NCBI RefSeq assembly: GCF_031834615.1
Contig: NZ_CP115543.1
Location: forward strand, 2,553,001-2,617,000
DNA: 64,000 bases
Reading direction: 5' to 3'
Source of the DNA: Stenotrophomonas aracearum
GTDB lineage: Bacteria > Pseudomonadota > Gammaproteobacteria > Xanthomonadales > Xanthomonadaceae
Of this stretch, positions 27,264-35,285 are shown piece by piece (the first letter of the stretch is position 1; each line of letters starts with the position of its first letter). The notes beneath the pieces were generated by a model that was not told the DNA's origin, made no database searches, and was given only the letters and a program-made list of their open reading frames with translations. A program made the translations under genes and the position numbers.

Positions 27264-29582
27264 ATGCCATGGCGGTCGCTGGAGATGGCCCTGTTCACGG
27301 TGCTGGCGCAACCGGCAGCGGCGGTATTCGCGCGGGAAGACCCCACCGCCCGCGCCACGCCCTCGGTAACGGCCCTGGACCGGATCACGGTGACCGCCCA
27401 GCACCGCGAAGAGAACGTGCAGCGCATCGCGCTGGCGGTGTCGGTGGTGGACGGGCAGGCCCTGCAGCGTCGCCAGGCGATCGATATCAGCCGGCTGCAG
27501 GCGCTGGTGCCCAGCGTTACCTTCTCGGCGGGCAATGAGCTGCGCAACAACGCTATCCGCATCCGCGGCGTGGGCACCGACGTGTTTTCCACCGGGGTGG
27601 AGCCCAGCATCGCCACCGTGGTGGACGGGGTGGTGCTGCAGCGCCCCGGCGCGGCCTTCAGCGACCTGCTGGATGTCGAACGCGTTGAGGTGCTGCGCGG
27701 TCCGCAGGGCACCTTGTTCGGCAAGAACGCGTCGGCCGGGGTGATCCAGGTGATCACCCGCGCGCCGGATTTCGAACGCCGCAGCGGCGCCCTGTCTGCC
27801 CTGTTCGCACAGGACAACGAGCAACGCCTGGAGGCGGCCGTGTCCGGACCGCTCGGCGACCAGCTGGCGTACCGGCTGGCGGCGTTCGAACGCAGCCGCG
27901 ATGGCGATGTCGAGAACCTGCGCGATGGGCGCACGTTCAACGACCAGCGCGCGTATGGCGTGCGTGGCAAGCTGCAGTGGCGGTCGGCCGACCGGCGCTC
28001 GGACGTGACCCTCAGCGCGGATGTGAGCCGGCTGGACACTGATTGCTGCGCACTGCCGTTGACCCAGGCGACGACCGATCCGCGCGCCCTGTCGACCGAT
28101 ACCGACGTCGACCGCGACAACGACCAGGTCAACAATGACGTGGTGCCGTTCGTGCGCCAGAAGAATGCCGGCGCGGCACTGACCGCGCGGATCGCGCTGG
28201 GCCGGTACACCTTGACCAGCATCACCGGCTGGCGCCGCTTCGACAACGACAGCGACGTGGACCTGGACGACACCCCGGCGCAGCTGGTCACGCGCAACTT
28301 CAACATCGAATCCAGCCGCACCTTCACCCAGGAACTGCGGCTGACCTCGCCCACCGACACCGCGTTCGACTATCTGCTGGGCGCGTACTACTTCGACGGT
28401 GCGGTCCACAATTCGCTGGACCGGCGCGGGCTCAACATCGGCGCGACCACCGACATCGCGGCCGATGGCCGCGTGGTGCCGCGCGTGCCCGGCGACCAGG
28501 CAGTGCTGGCCGGGCATTCGGACGTGGACAGCCGCAATGCCGCGCTGTTCGGCCAGGCCAACTGGCGACCGCGCGAACGCCTGACCCTGACCGCCGGCCT
28601 GCGCCTGCTCACCGAGCGACAGCAGCTGCGCTTCGTGCGGCCGCAGGACGCGCGCTTCAACGGTGCCGACCAGCCCGCCACGCTGCCGGCGTTCGGGCCG
28701 GTCAGCGGCCGCTACCGCGACAGCGCCAGCATCGGCCGGCTCAGCGCCAGCTATGCGTTCACCCCGGTCTTCACCGGGTACCTGGGCTGGGGCACCGGCT
28801 ACAAGGGCGAAGGCCTGGCCGCCACGCTCGGGCTGACTGCGGCACAGTTCGCGCAGCTGCCCGCGCCTGCCGAGACCTCCGAACTGTTCGAGGCCGGACT
28901 GAAAAGCACCTTGTTCGACAACGCACTGATGCTGAACCTCACCGGCTTTCGCACCCGCATCGACGACTACCAGGCGCAGACCTACAGCGCCGCGCAGGGA
29001 CTGTTCCTGCTGACCAGCGCCGGCGGCGTGGCCATCGACGGGGTGGAACTGGAATTCATCGCGCGCCCGCATGCGTACTTCAGCCTCAGTGGCGGGGTGA
29101 CCTGGCTGGATGCGCGCTTCGACGGCGTGCCGAACGGCCCCTGCTACACCGGCCAGACGGCGGCGCAGGGCTGCCTGCCCGTCGGCAACGGCGGTGCGTT
29201 CGTGCAGAACCTGGACGGCAAGCCATTCATGAACGCGCCGCGCTGGCGCAGTGTGCTGGGCGCGCGCTACGACGCGCCGCTGACCGCGACGATGGATGTG
29301 TATGTCCAGGCCGACTACCGCTGGCAGGACGCGGTGGTGTTCGACATCAGCCAGAACCCACGGATGACCCAGCGCGCGTACGGCATCGCCGACCTGTCGG
29401 CGGGCCTGATCTTTGCTGATGGCAAGGTCGAACTGGGTGTGTACGTGCACAACCTGGCCGACACCCGCTATGCCGCCAACATCATGCCGGTGAGCACCGC
29501 CGGTGGCGCCAACGCGTATGCGCAGCAACTGCCGGGAGATTTCCGCCGGCGTGCCGGCCTCAGCCTGCGCATGAACTTCTGA
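27264..29582 (+). CDS. TonB-dependent receptor of the putative sugar locus
   Basis: A 772-residue outer-membrane receptor: signal peptide (residues 1-23), TonB box-like 'DRITVTAQHREENVQ', plug with 'IRIRGVGTDVFSTGVEPSIATVVDGV' and 'RVEVLRGPQGTLFGKNASAGVIQVIT', then a barrel ending 'GLSLRMNF'. The ATG at 27264 is preferred over 27252 because ggag lies 6 bp upstream of it. The style resembles receptors for plant or organic compounds in xanthomonads and sphingomonads. It is followed after 2 bp by a sodium/solute symporter. Confidence 0.87.
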   Translation: MPWRSLEMALFTVLAQPAAAVFAREDPTARATPSVTALDRITVTAQHREENVQRIALAVSVVDGQALQRRQAIDISRLQALVPSVTFSAGNELRNNAIRIRGVGTDVFSTGVEPSIATVVDGVVLQRPGAAFSDLLDVERVEVLRGPQGTLFGKNASAGVIQVITRAPDFERRSGALSALFAQDNEQRLEAAVSGPLGDQLAYRLAAFERSRDGDVENLRDGRTFNDQRAYGVRGKLQWRSADRRSDVTLSADVSRLDTDCCALPLTQATTDPRALSTDTDVDRDNDQVNNDVVPFVRQKNAGAALTARIALGRYTLTSITGWRRFDNDSDVDLDDTPAQLVTRNFNIESSRTFTQELRLTSPTDTAFDYLLGAYYFDGAVHNSLDRRGLNIGATTDIAADGRVVPRVPGDQAVLAGHSDVDSRNAALFGQANWRPRERLTLTAGLRLLTERQQLRFVRPQDARFNGADQPATLPAFGPVSGRYRDSASIGRLSASYAFTPVFTGYLGWGTGYKGEGLAATLGLTAAQFAQLPAPAETSELFEAGLKSTLFDNALMLNLTGFRTRIDDYQAQTYSAAQGLFLLTSAGGVAIDGVELEFIARPHAYFSLSGGVTWLDARFDGVPNGPCYTGQTAAQGCLPVGNGGAFVQNLDGKPFMNAPRWRSVLGARYDAPLTATMDVYVQADYRWQDAVVFDISQNPRMTQRAYGIADLSAGLIFADGKVELGVYVHNLADTRYAANIMPVSTAGGANAYAQQLPGDFRRRAGLSLRMNF

Positions 29583-29584
29583 CG

Positions 29585-31303
29585 ATGGCACCGATCGATT
29601 TCGTGGTGCTGGCTGCCTACCTGATCGGCACGCTGCTGATCGGCCTGCGCTACGCCGGACGCAACCGGCGCTCGCGCGACATGTTCGCCGCCGGCGGGCG
29701 GTCGCCGTGGTGGGTGTCCGGGTTGAGCGGGTTCATGACCCTCAAGTCGGCCGGCACCTTCGTGGTCTGGGGCGGGCTGGCCTACCGCGAAGGCGTGGTC
29801 GCCATTGCGATCAACACCTGCATCGGCATTGCCGGCCTGCTGGTTGGCAGCCTCGTCGCCGGACGCTGGCGACGTACGGGCGTAACCACGCCGGCCGAGT
29901 TCGTGCAGCTTCGCTTCGGGCCGCAGGCGGTGCAGCTGTACACCTGGGCGATGATGGGCATGCGCATCGTATCCACCGGGGTGGCGCTCTACGCGTTGTC
30001 GGTGATGCTGGTGGCGCTGGTGCCGCTGGAACCGGGCCACCTGCTGCGCGACGACGCCACCGGGCATCTTTCACTGGCGATGGCGATCGGCGTGTTCGGC
30101 GCGGTGGTGGTGGCCTACACGGTCACCGGCGGGCTGTGGGCGGTGCTGATGACCGACGTGCTGCAGTTCATCGTGCTGCAACTGGCGGTGCTGTTCGTGA
30201 TTCCGCTGCTGTGGTGGCAGCTGCACAGCGGCGCGCCGCTGGCACCGGTACCGGAGACCTTCTTCCAGCCGTTCTCCAGCCAGTACACGCTGTGGTTCAT
30301 GGCCGGCTGGGTGGCGGTGCATTTCTTCCTGGTCGGCGCGGAGTGGGCGTTCGCACAGCGCTACATCTGCGTGCCGACCGAGCGCGACGCGCGCTGGAGC
30401 GCGTGGTTGTTCGGCGCGCTGTACCTGATCAGCCCCACCCTGTGGCTGACTCCGCCGCTGCTGTACCGCATGCTGCAACCAGACGCGGACCCGGAACAGG
30501 CGTACATCCTGGCCAGCCAGCTGGTGCTGCCAGCCGGCATGCTGGGCCTGATGATGGCGGCGATGTTCTCGGCCACGGCGAGTGCGATCAGCGGGCAGAT
30601 CAACGTGTTCGCCGGCGTGCTCACCGAACAGTTCTACCGGCGCTTGCGCCCGGATGCGAGCGAGCGCCGCCTGGTGGCTGCCGGGCGCCTGTTCGCCCTG
30701 CTGGTCGGCACGGCGTTGATCGCGGTGGCCTGGTGCGTGCCGCGCATGGGCGGTGCGGAGACGATCGTACTGACCCTGACCGGCATGCTGCTCGGGCCGT
30801 TGATGGCGCCGACGATCTGGGGCCTGCTCAGTGGCCGGATCGGAACGCGCACGGTGTTTGCTACCGCCGGGATCAGCTTCAGCATCGGCGCGCTGGTGCG
30901 GCTGGGCATGGACCTGGGCTGGTTCGCCGACAGCGCGCCCGCGCGATGGATACAGGCCAATCCTCGACTCACCGACGTGCTGGTTGGCGCGGTGTTGCCG
31001 GTGTTGATCCTCTCGATATCGCACGTCATCGCGAAAGGTCCCGCACCGCAATGGCAGCGCGTGCGCGCGCGCATCGACGCCTACGCGCCGACGCCGATGA
31101 CGACCGTCGACGCGAACGATCACGCACCGGCGCGCACCGTTGCGATCTCCCTCACCGTGACAGGCGTGCTGACACTGGCACTGATCGCGTTCAACGACAC
31201 CGGGCGCACCGCGCTGCTGGTGTTCGGGGCGATCCTGCTCCTGATCGCCGCCGTCGCCTGGCGGCGGGTGGTGCGCCAGCTGCGTGCGCAGCACCCGGGC
31301 TGA
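29585..31303 (+). CDS. Sodium:solute symporter (SSS) family transporter
   Basis: A 572-residue inner-membrane carrier with 13-14 hydrophobic segments and SSS-family stretches ('GGRSPWWVSGLSGFMT', 'YTVTGGLWAVLMTDVLQF', 'LMMAAMFSATASAISGQINVFAGV'). The start is 2 bp after the TonB receptor stop, so both are one transcript. Together they form an outer- and inner-membrane import route. The substrate is likely the compound handled by the neighbouring SDR and SMP-30 enzymes; this is inference. Confidence 0.87.
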   Translation: MAPIDFVVLAAYLIGTLLIGLRYAGRNRRSRDMFAAGGRSPWWVSGLSGFMTLKSAGTFVVWGGLAYREGVVAIAINTCIGIAGLLVGSLVAGRWRRTGVTTPAEFVQLRFGPQAVQLYTWAMMGMRIVSTGVALYALSVMLVALVPLEPGHLLRDDATGHLSLAMAIGVFGAVVVAYTVTGGLWAVLMTDVLQFIVLQLAVLFVIPLLWWQLHSGAPLAPVPETFFQPFSSQYTLWFMAGWVAVHFFLVGAEWAFAQRYICVPTERDARWSAWLFGALYLISPTLWLTPPLLYRMLQPDADPEQAYILASQLVLPAGMLGLMMAAMFSATASAISGQINVFAGVLTEQFYRRLRPDASERRLVAAGRLFALLVGTALIAVAWCVPRMGGAETIVLTLTGMLLGPLMAPTIWGLLSGRIGTRTVFATAGISFSIGALVRLGMDLGWFADSAPARWIQANPRLTDVLVGAVLPVLILSISHVIAKGPAPQWQRVRARIDAYAPTPMTTVDANDHAPARTVAISLTVTGVLTLALIAFNDTGRTALLVFGAILLLIAAVAWRRVVRQLRAQHPG

Positions 31304-31327
31304 GCCTTGCTGCCATGTTCGCCGCGC

Positions 31328-31341
31328 TTGACCTGGGTCAA
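31328..31341. promoter_or_regulatory. FNR/Anr box for the Trp/Gly-rich exported protein gene
   Basis: TTGACCTGGGTCAA, followed 22 bp later by TAATGT as -10. The centre is about 119 bp from the ATG at 31454, which leaves a leader of roughly 80 nt. Confidence 0.75.
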
Positions 31342-31453
31342 GTGGCGGCCCCGCGTGGGCTCGTAATGTCCTCCCCCAGCGATGGCAGCGGCGGACGCAC
31401 CCTCTCCCCCGTCCCTGCTGCCCTCGCCCCCAACCCCTTTTTCGGAGACAGCA

Positions 31454-32056
31454 ATGAAGCGTTTTTCCCTCGGAGTGGCGATGCTGCTCCTTCTGCCCTG
31501 GTGCGCACTGAGCGCCCAGGCCGCCCCCGCAAGCGCGAAGGCGGCAGCGCCTGCCGGCAACGTCGAGCCGATGCCGGCCGCCAACTGGCTGTTCGTGCAG
31601 ACCGGCAATGGTTTCCAGTCCGACGGCAAGACCCTGACCCTGAAGGGCGTGGGCGAGCAGACCCTGATGTTCACCGACCGCCCCGAGCGCATGACCGGTG
31701 ACGTGTCCACCGCCAAGTTCGTCAGTTACTGGGGCAGCGGCAAGGACGATTTCCAGAAGGACCCGCCCAACGCCACGGTCTCCACCGTGGTCAACGGCAA
31801 GACCGACCTGGCCGTGGTCGAGCTGACCAACCCGCGCCTGAGCGGCAACAACCTGACCTATGACATCCGCGTGCTGGGCGGCACCCTGCCCGACGCCGGC
31901 CAGCATGCCAGTGTGTTCATCGACTGGTGGTACGGCCCGGCGATGTATGGCCCGCGCCCGTGGGGCTGGGGCGGCGGTCCGCATCCGTATCCGGGTGGTC
32001 GTTGCTGGCGCGGCCCGTATGGCCACCTGCACTGCCAGCCCTGGTGGGGCTACTGA
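31454..32056 (+). CDS. Exported protein with Trp/Gly/Pro-rich C-terminus, unknown function
   Basis: A 200-residue protein. A signal peptide (residues 1-23, 'LSAQAAP') precedes an Ala/Pro linker, a beta-rich domain (about 40-165, 'PAANWLFVQTGNGFQSDGKTLTLKGV', 'VSYWGSGKDDFQKDPPNATVSTV'), and an aromatic, glycine-rich tail ('WWYGPAMYGPRPWGWGGG'). ATG 31454 follows a ggaga ribosome site. It is monocistronic, between an FNR box and the terminator at 32082. I do not recognise the family. Confidence 0.75.
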   Translation: MKRFSLGVAMLLLLPWCALSAQAAPASAKAAAPAGNVEPMPAANWLFVQTGNGFQSDGKTLTLKGVGEQTLMFTDRPERMTGDVSTAKFVSYWGSGKDDFQKDPPNATVSTVVNGKTDLAVVELTNPRLSGNNLTYDIRVLGGTLPDAGQHASVFIDWWYGPAMYGPRPWGWGGGPHPYPGGRCWRGPYGHLHCQPWWGY

Positions 32057-32081
32057 AAACCGGTTCGCGTCTTGAATCCAG

Positions 32082-32109
32082 AGCCGCACGCTTCGCGTGC
32101 GGCTTTTTT
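32082..32109 (+). terminator. Rho-independent terminator after the Trp/Gly-rich protein gene
   Basis: A 10-bp perfect stem (32082-32091 with 32095-32104) with a TTC loop is followed by six T. Confidence 0.92.
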
Positions 32110-32155
32110 CTGGCAAGGTGGGCGGGCGAGCCCAGCCTTCCCTATGGAAAGCATC

Positions 32156-32839
32156 ATGTGGAATGAATTCAGCCATGCGTTCCTGGTGATCTTCACCAGC
32201 CTGCTGCCGGTGATCAACCCACCCGGCGCGGCGCTGATGGTGCTGGGCCTGCTGCCCGATGCCACGCAGAAGCAACGTGCCCAGGTGGCGCGCGCGGTCG
32301 CGTTCAACAGCCTGGTGATGTTGGCGGTGTCGATCAGCATCGGGGCCTGGGTGCTGTCCTTCTTCGGGATCTCGATCCCGGTGCTGCGCCTGGCCGGCGG
32401 CCTGGTGATTGCAGCCACGGGATGGCGGCTGCTCAATGCGCCCGCGCAACCGGAGCGGGTCTCGCTGACCGGTGCAGCCCAGGCCGAGGCACGCCAGGAC
32501 CTGGATCTGGACGCCACGGTCGAATCGCAGACCTTCTATCCGTTCACCCTGCCGCTCACGGTAGGTCCCGGCGCGATTGCGGTGGCAACCGCCGTGGGCA
32601 CCACCTCGCCCGAACAGGGCCCGGAAGTGGTGCATGTGGTGGCGGCCGCCAGCGCGCTGGTGGCGCTGTGCGCGCTTATCTACCTGTGCATGCGCTACGC
32701 CGGCCGGCTGCAGGCCCTGCTCGGCCGCACCGGCATGCAGGTGATGCTGCGCCTGCTGGCCTTCGTGATCCTATGCATCGGCGTGCAGATCGGCTGGCTC
32801 GGCGTTTCTGAACTGCTCGGGCTGCCGGCGCCGCACTGA
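32156..32839 (+). CDS. MarC-family integral membrane protein
   Basis: A 227-residue protein with six membrane segments and MarC/UPF0056 features ('FLVIFTSLLPVINPPGAALM', 'TFYPFTLPLTVGPGAIAVA', 'LRLLAFVILCIGVQ'). MarC proteins are no longer thought to cause multidrug resistance, and their role is unknown. ATG 32156 has GGAAAG just upstream and is preferred to ATG 32144. Confidence 0.9.
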   Translation: MWNEFSHAFLVIFTSLLPVINPPGAALMVLGLLPDATQKQRAQVARAVAFNSLVMLAVSISIGAWVLSFFGISIPVLRLAGGLVIAATGWRLLNAPAQPERVSLTGAAQAEARQDLDLDATVESQTFYPFTLPLTVGPGAIAVATAVGTTSPEQGPEVVHVVAAASALVALCALIYLCMRYAGRLQALLGRTGMQVMLRLLAFVILCIGVQIGWLGVSELLGLPAPH

Positions 32840-32849
32840 TCGCCCCGGC

Positions 32850-32863
32850 TTGACCCAGGTCAA
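32850..32863. promoter_or_regulatory. FNR/Anr box for the FAD monooxygenase gene
   Basis: TTGACCCAGGTCAA is a near-perfect dyad; a weak -10 (GATAGG) lies 22 bp after it. The centre is 63 bp from the ATG at 32920. Confidence 0.75.
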
Positions 32864-32919
32864 GGAGCAGCGCGCGCATCGCCCCAGGATAGGCGCACTC
32901 CCTTCCTGGATCGTCTGCC

Positions 32920-34050
32920 ATGCCCCCGCTTCCTACCGTTCTCGTTTCCGGCGCCGGTGTCGCCGGCCTTGCCACCGCCTGGTGGCTGCGCCACTACGGC
33001 TTCCCTGTCACCGTGGTGGAAAAGGCACCACTGCTCCGCGATGGCGGACACGCGGTGGATATCCGCGGCGTGGCGCTGGAGGTGGTCAAGGCCATGGGCC
33101 TGCACGACACGTTGCAGGCGCAGCGTACCCGCCTGCGCGGCCTGAGCATGCTGGACCGCCAGGGCGAACCGGTCAGCGTGGATGACAGCCGCACCTTCAG
33201 CGGTGGCAAGCTCGACAGCGCCGATATCGAACTCTTCCGCGACATCCTGTGCCGGGTGCTGGCCGACGCCGTCGGTGCCAGCGCAGATATCTGCTTCGAC
33301 GAGCACATCACCGCGCTGACGCCCGGCGCGAATGGCGTGACCGTGAGTTTCGCGCGCCAGCTCTCGCGCACCTACGACGTGGTGATCGGCGCGGACGGCG
33401 TTTACTCGCCGGTGCGCCGTCATGCCGTGCAGCCGGGCGACGACTGCCTGCGGCCACTCGGCGGCGCGCTGGCGTTCTACAGCGCGCCCAACCTGCTGGC
33501 GCTGGACGGCCGCGAAGGCATGTACCGCGACGCCGAACTGGGCGTGGTGGTCTACCCCGATGCCAGTGGCCGCGAGCTGCGGGTGGGCGCCGGGTTCGGT
33601 GCCGAGGTGGACAGCGCGCTGCGCCACGACGTGGCCGCCCAGAAGGCGCTCACCCGCGCCCAACTGCGCGGGCTGGGTGGGCACTGGCAACCGCTGGTGG
33701 ACGCGGTGGACAGCACCGACGCCTTCTACTTCGGCGAACTGGTGCAGGTGAAACTGCCGCGCTGGTCGAACGGGCGGGTCGCGCTGGTCGGTGACGCGGC
33801 GCATTGCGCCTCGCCGTTCTCCGGCCAGGGCACCAGCCTGGCGCTGGTCGGCGCGTTCGTGCTGGCCCGCGAACTGGCCAACACACCGGCCACGCCGGAA
33901 GCCGCGTTCGCCCGGTACGAAGCGCGCATGCGCGGTTTCGTCGACCTCAACCAGGCGTTGGTGGACATGACCCGCCAGGGCCCGGTGCCGGACGCGCAGA
34001 TGGCGGCCGCCGCCAACGGCATCGACCTGCCCGACCTGCGCGCCGCATGA
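32920..34050 (+). CDS. FAD-dependent monooxygenase (PHBH-fold)
   Basis: A 376-residue aromatic-hydroxylase-like flavoprotein: 'VLVSGAGVAGLATAWWL' (Rossmann GxGxxG, residues 7-23), 'DVVIGADGVYSPVR' (the DG motif) and 'VALVGDAAHCASPFSGQGTSLAL' (the GD motif). It resembles TetX/MhpA-type monooxygenases that use NAD(P)H and oxygen. An FNR box lies in front, which is odd for an oxygen-consuming enzyme, though micro-aerobic use is possible. An alpha/beta hydrolase follows about 60 bp later. The substrate is unknown. Confidence 0.85.
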   Translation: MPPLPTVLVSGAGVAGLATAWWLRHYGFPVTVVEKAPLLRDGGHAVDIRGVALEVVKAMGLHDTLQAQRTRLRGLSMLDRQGEPVSVDDSRTFSGGKLDSADIELFRDILCRVLADAVGASADICFDEHITALTPGANGVTVSFARQLSRTYDVVIGADGVYSPVRRHAVQPGDDCLRPLGGALAFYSAPNLLALDGREGMYRDAELGVVVYPDASGRELRVGAGFGAEVDSALRHDVAAQKALTRAQLRGLGGHWQPLVDAVDSTDAFYFGELVQVKLPRWSNGRVALVGDAAHCASPFSGQGTSLALVGAFVLARELANTPATPEAAFARYEARMRGFVDLNQALVDMTRQGPVPDAQMAAAANGIDLPDLRAA

Positions 34051-34108
34051 GCATCCGCTCGAGCCAACCGCTATCCTCCCGCCCCTGCCTGCCCTGCTGG
34101 TGTTTCCC

Positions 34109-34945
34109 ATGCCCCTGATGACGACGTCACGCGGTTCTGCCCATTGGACCGAAACCGCTTCCCCCGCCGATGCACCGCCGGTGGTGCTGATCCATGGACT
34201 GGGCGGCGACGCCACGTTCTGGGTGGCCGAACAACACGCGCTCGCCGACCGCTTCCGGGTGCTCGCGGTGGACCTGCGCGGCTCCGGAAAAACGCCCGGT
34301 GGCAACCTGCCCTTCTCGATTGAAGACCTCGCACAGGATGTCCTGGCGATCATGGACGCCGCCGGCATCGATGCCGCCCACGTGGTGGGCTTCTCGATGG
34401 GCGGAACGGTGGCGCAGGCGCTGGCACTGGCCGCGCCGCAGCGGGTGCGCAGCCTGGTGCTGGCCGCTACCTTCGCGCACACCGGCACCCAGGCCGAGCT
34501 GTTCCTGAAGGCGATCGGCGCGGTCTACGCCAGTGGCGCCACGCCGAAGCAGATCTTCGAGCTGGTGCTGCCGTGGTTGTTCTCGGACCGCTTCCTGTCC
34601 AGCCCGGCGGCCGCCCCGTACCTGGATTACCCGGAGAACGCCGACGACGAACAGGACCGCGACGACTGGCTGCGCCTGCTGCAGGCGATGCTGGCCTTCG
34701 ACGGTCGCCCTGCCCTGTCGCGGCTGCGCATGCCGACCCTGGTGATCGGCGGCGATGAAGACCGGCTGGCCCCGCTGGAAGGCGTGCATGCACTGGTCGC
34801 GGGCCTGCCGCAGGCCACGCTGTGCATGCTGCCCGGTGGGCACCTGATGAACGTGGAGTCACCGCAGCGGTTCGTGGACGCGCTGGCCACGCACTTCGTG
34901 GCCCACGCCTCCACGGCGGAGTTCAGACCAGCGATGCCAGCTTGA
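34109..34945 (+). CDS. Alpha/beta hydrolase
   Basis: A 278-residue alpha/beta-hydrolase: oxyanion 'LIHGLGGDATFW', nucleophile elbow 'GFSMGG', acid residue near 'GGDEDRLAP', and the catalytic His in 'GGHLMNVESP'. It looks like the 3-oxoadipate enol-lactonase/esterase group. The ATG at 34109 is chosen; GTG at 34100 is possible. It follows the FAD monooxygenase in the same direction, so they may act in sequence on one substrate. Its end overlaps the convergent small membrane gene by 23 bp. Confidence 0.85.
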   Translation: MPLMTTSRGSAHWTETASPADAPPVVLIHGLGGDATFWVAEQHALADRFRVLAVDLRGSGKTPGGNLPFSIEDLAQDVLAIMDAAGIDAAHVVGFSMGGTVAQALALAAPQRVRSLVLAATFAHTGTQAELFLKAIGAVYASGATPKQIFELVLPWLFSDRFLSSPAAAPYLDYPENADDEQDRDDWLRLLQAMLAFDGRPALSRLRMPTLVIGGDEDRLAPLEGVHALVAGLPQATLCMLPGGHLMNVESPQRFVDALATHFVAHASTAEFRPAMPA

Positions 34946-35285
34946 AGTAAGGCAGGTACATCGCAAACAGCGCGCTGACCGCACCGAGCACGGCCGCGCC
35001 GAGGCCGAACACGCCGGCGGCGATGCGCACATACGGCGTGGTGCGCAGGAACAGCGCGGCGCCGACCAGCAGCGGTGCCAGCCAGGCCGTTCCCCAGGCC
35101 TGGCTGAAAACACGGGTGATCCACGGCAACGGCTGCCCGGCAGCGCCGAACAGCTCGGTGTAGTACGGCATCGCCAGCAGGCCGAACGCGGTCACGATCA
35201 CGGCCATGGCCGCGCTCGCGAACAGGCCAAGCCACGGGAGCACGGCGGCACTACGCAGCAGCAGTGGATGTACGGCGTTGATCAT
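34923..35285 (-). CDS. Small membrane protein coupled to the GH92 gene
   Basis: A 120-residue protein with three membrane segments (about residues 12-35, 58-75, 82-112). Its ATG overlaps the stop of the GH92 mannosidase gene (ATGA at 35285-35282), indicating translational coupling. A family could not be assigned. Upstream codons in the same frame are a shadow of the mannosidase. Confidence 0.65.
   Translation of the reverse strand: MINAVHPLLLRSAAVLPWLGLFASAAMAVIVTAFGLLAMPYYTELFGAAGQPLPWITRVFSQAWGTAWLAPLLVGAALFLRTTPYVRIAAGVFGLGAAVLGAVSALFAMYLPYFKLASLV

Noticed and set aside
27225..29591. A 788-codon minus-strand open frame opposite the second TonB receptor
   Set aside because: Shadow of a receptor with clear plug and barrel motifs on the plus strand.
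30071..32635. An 854-codon open frame on the minus strand across the symporter, exported protein and MarC genes
   Set aside because: It spans three real plus-strand genes and their regulatory sites and has Arg/His/Gln-rich low-complexity translation.
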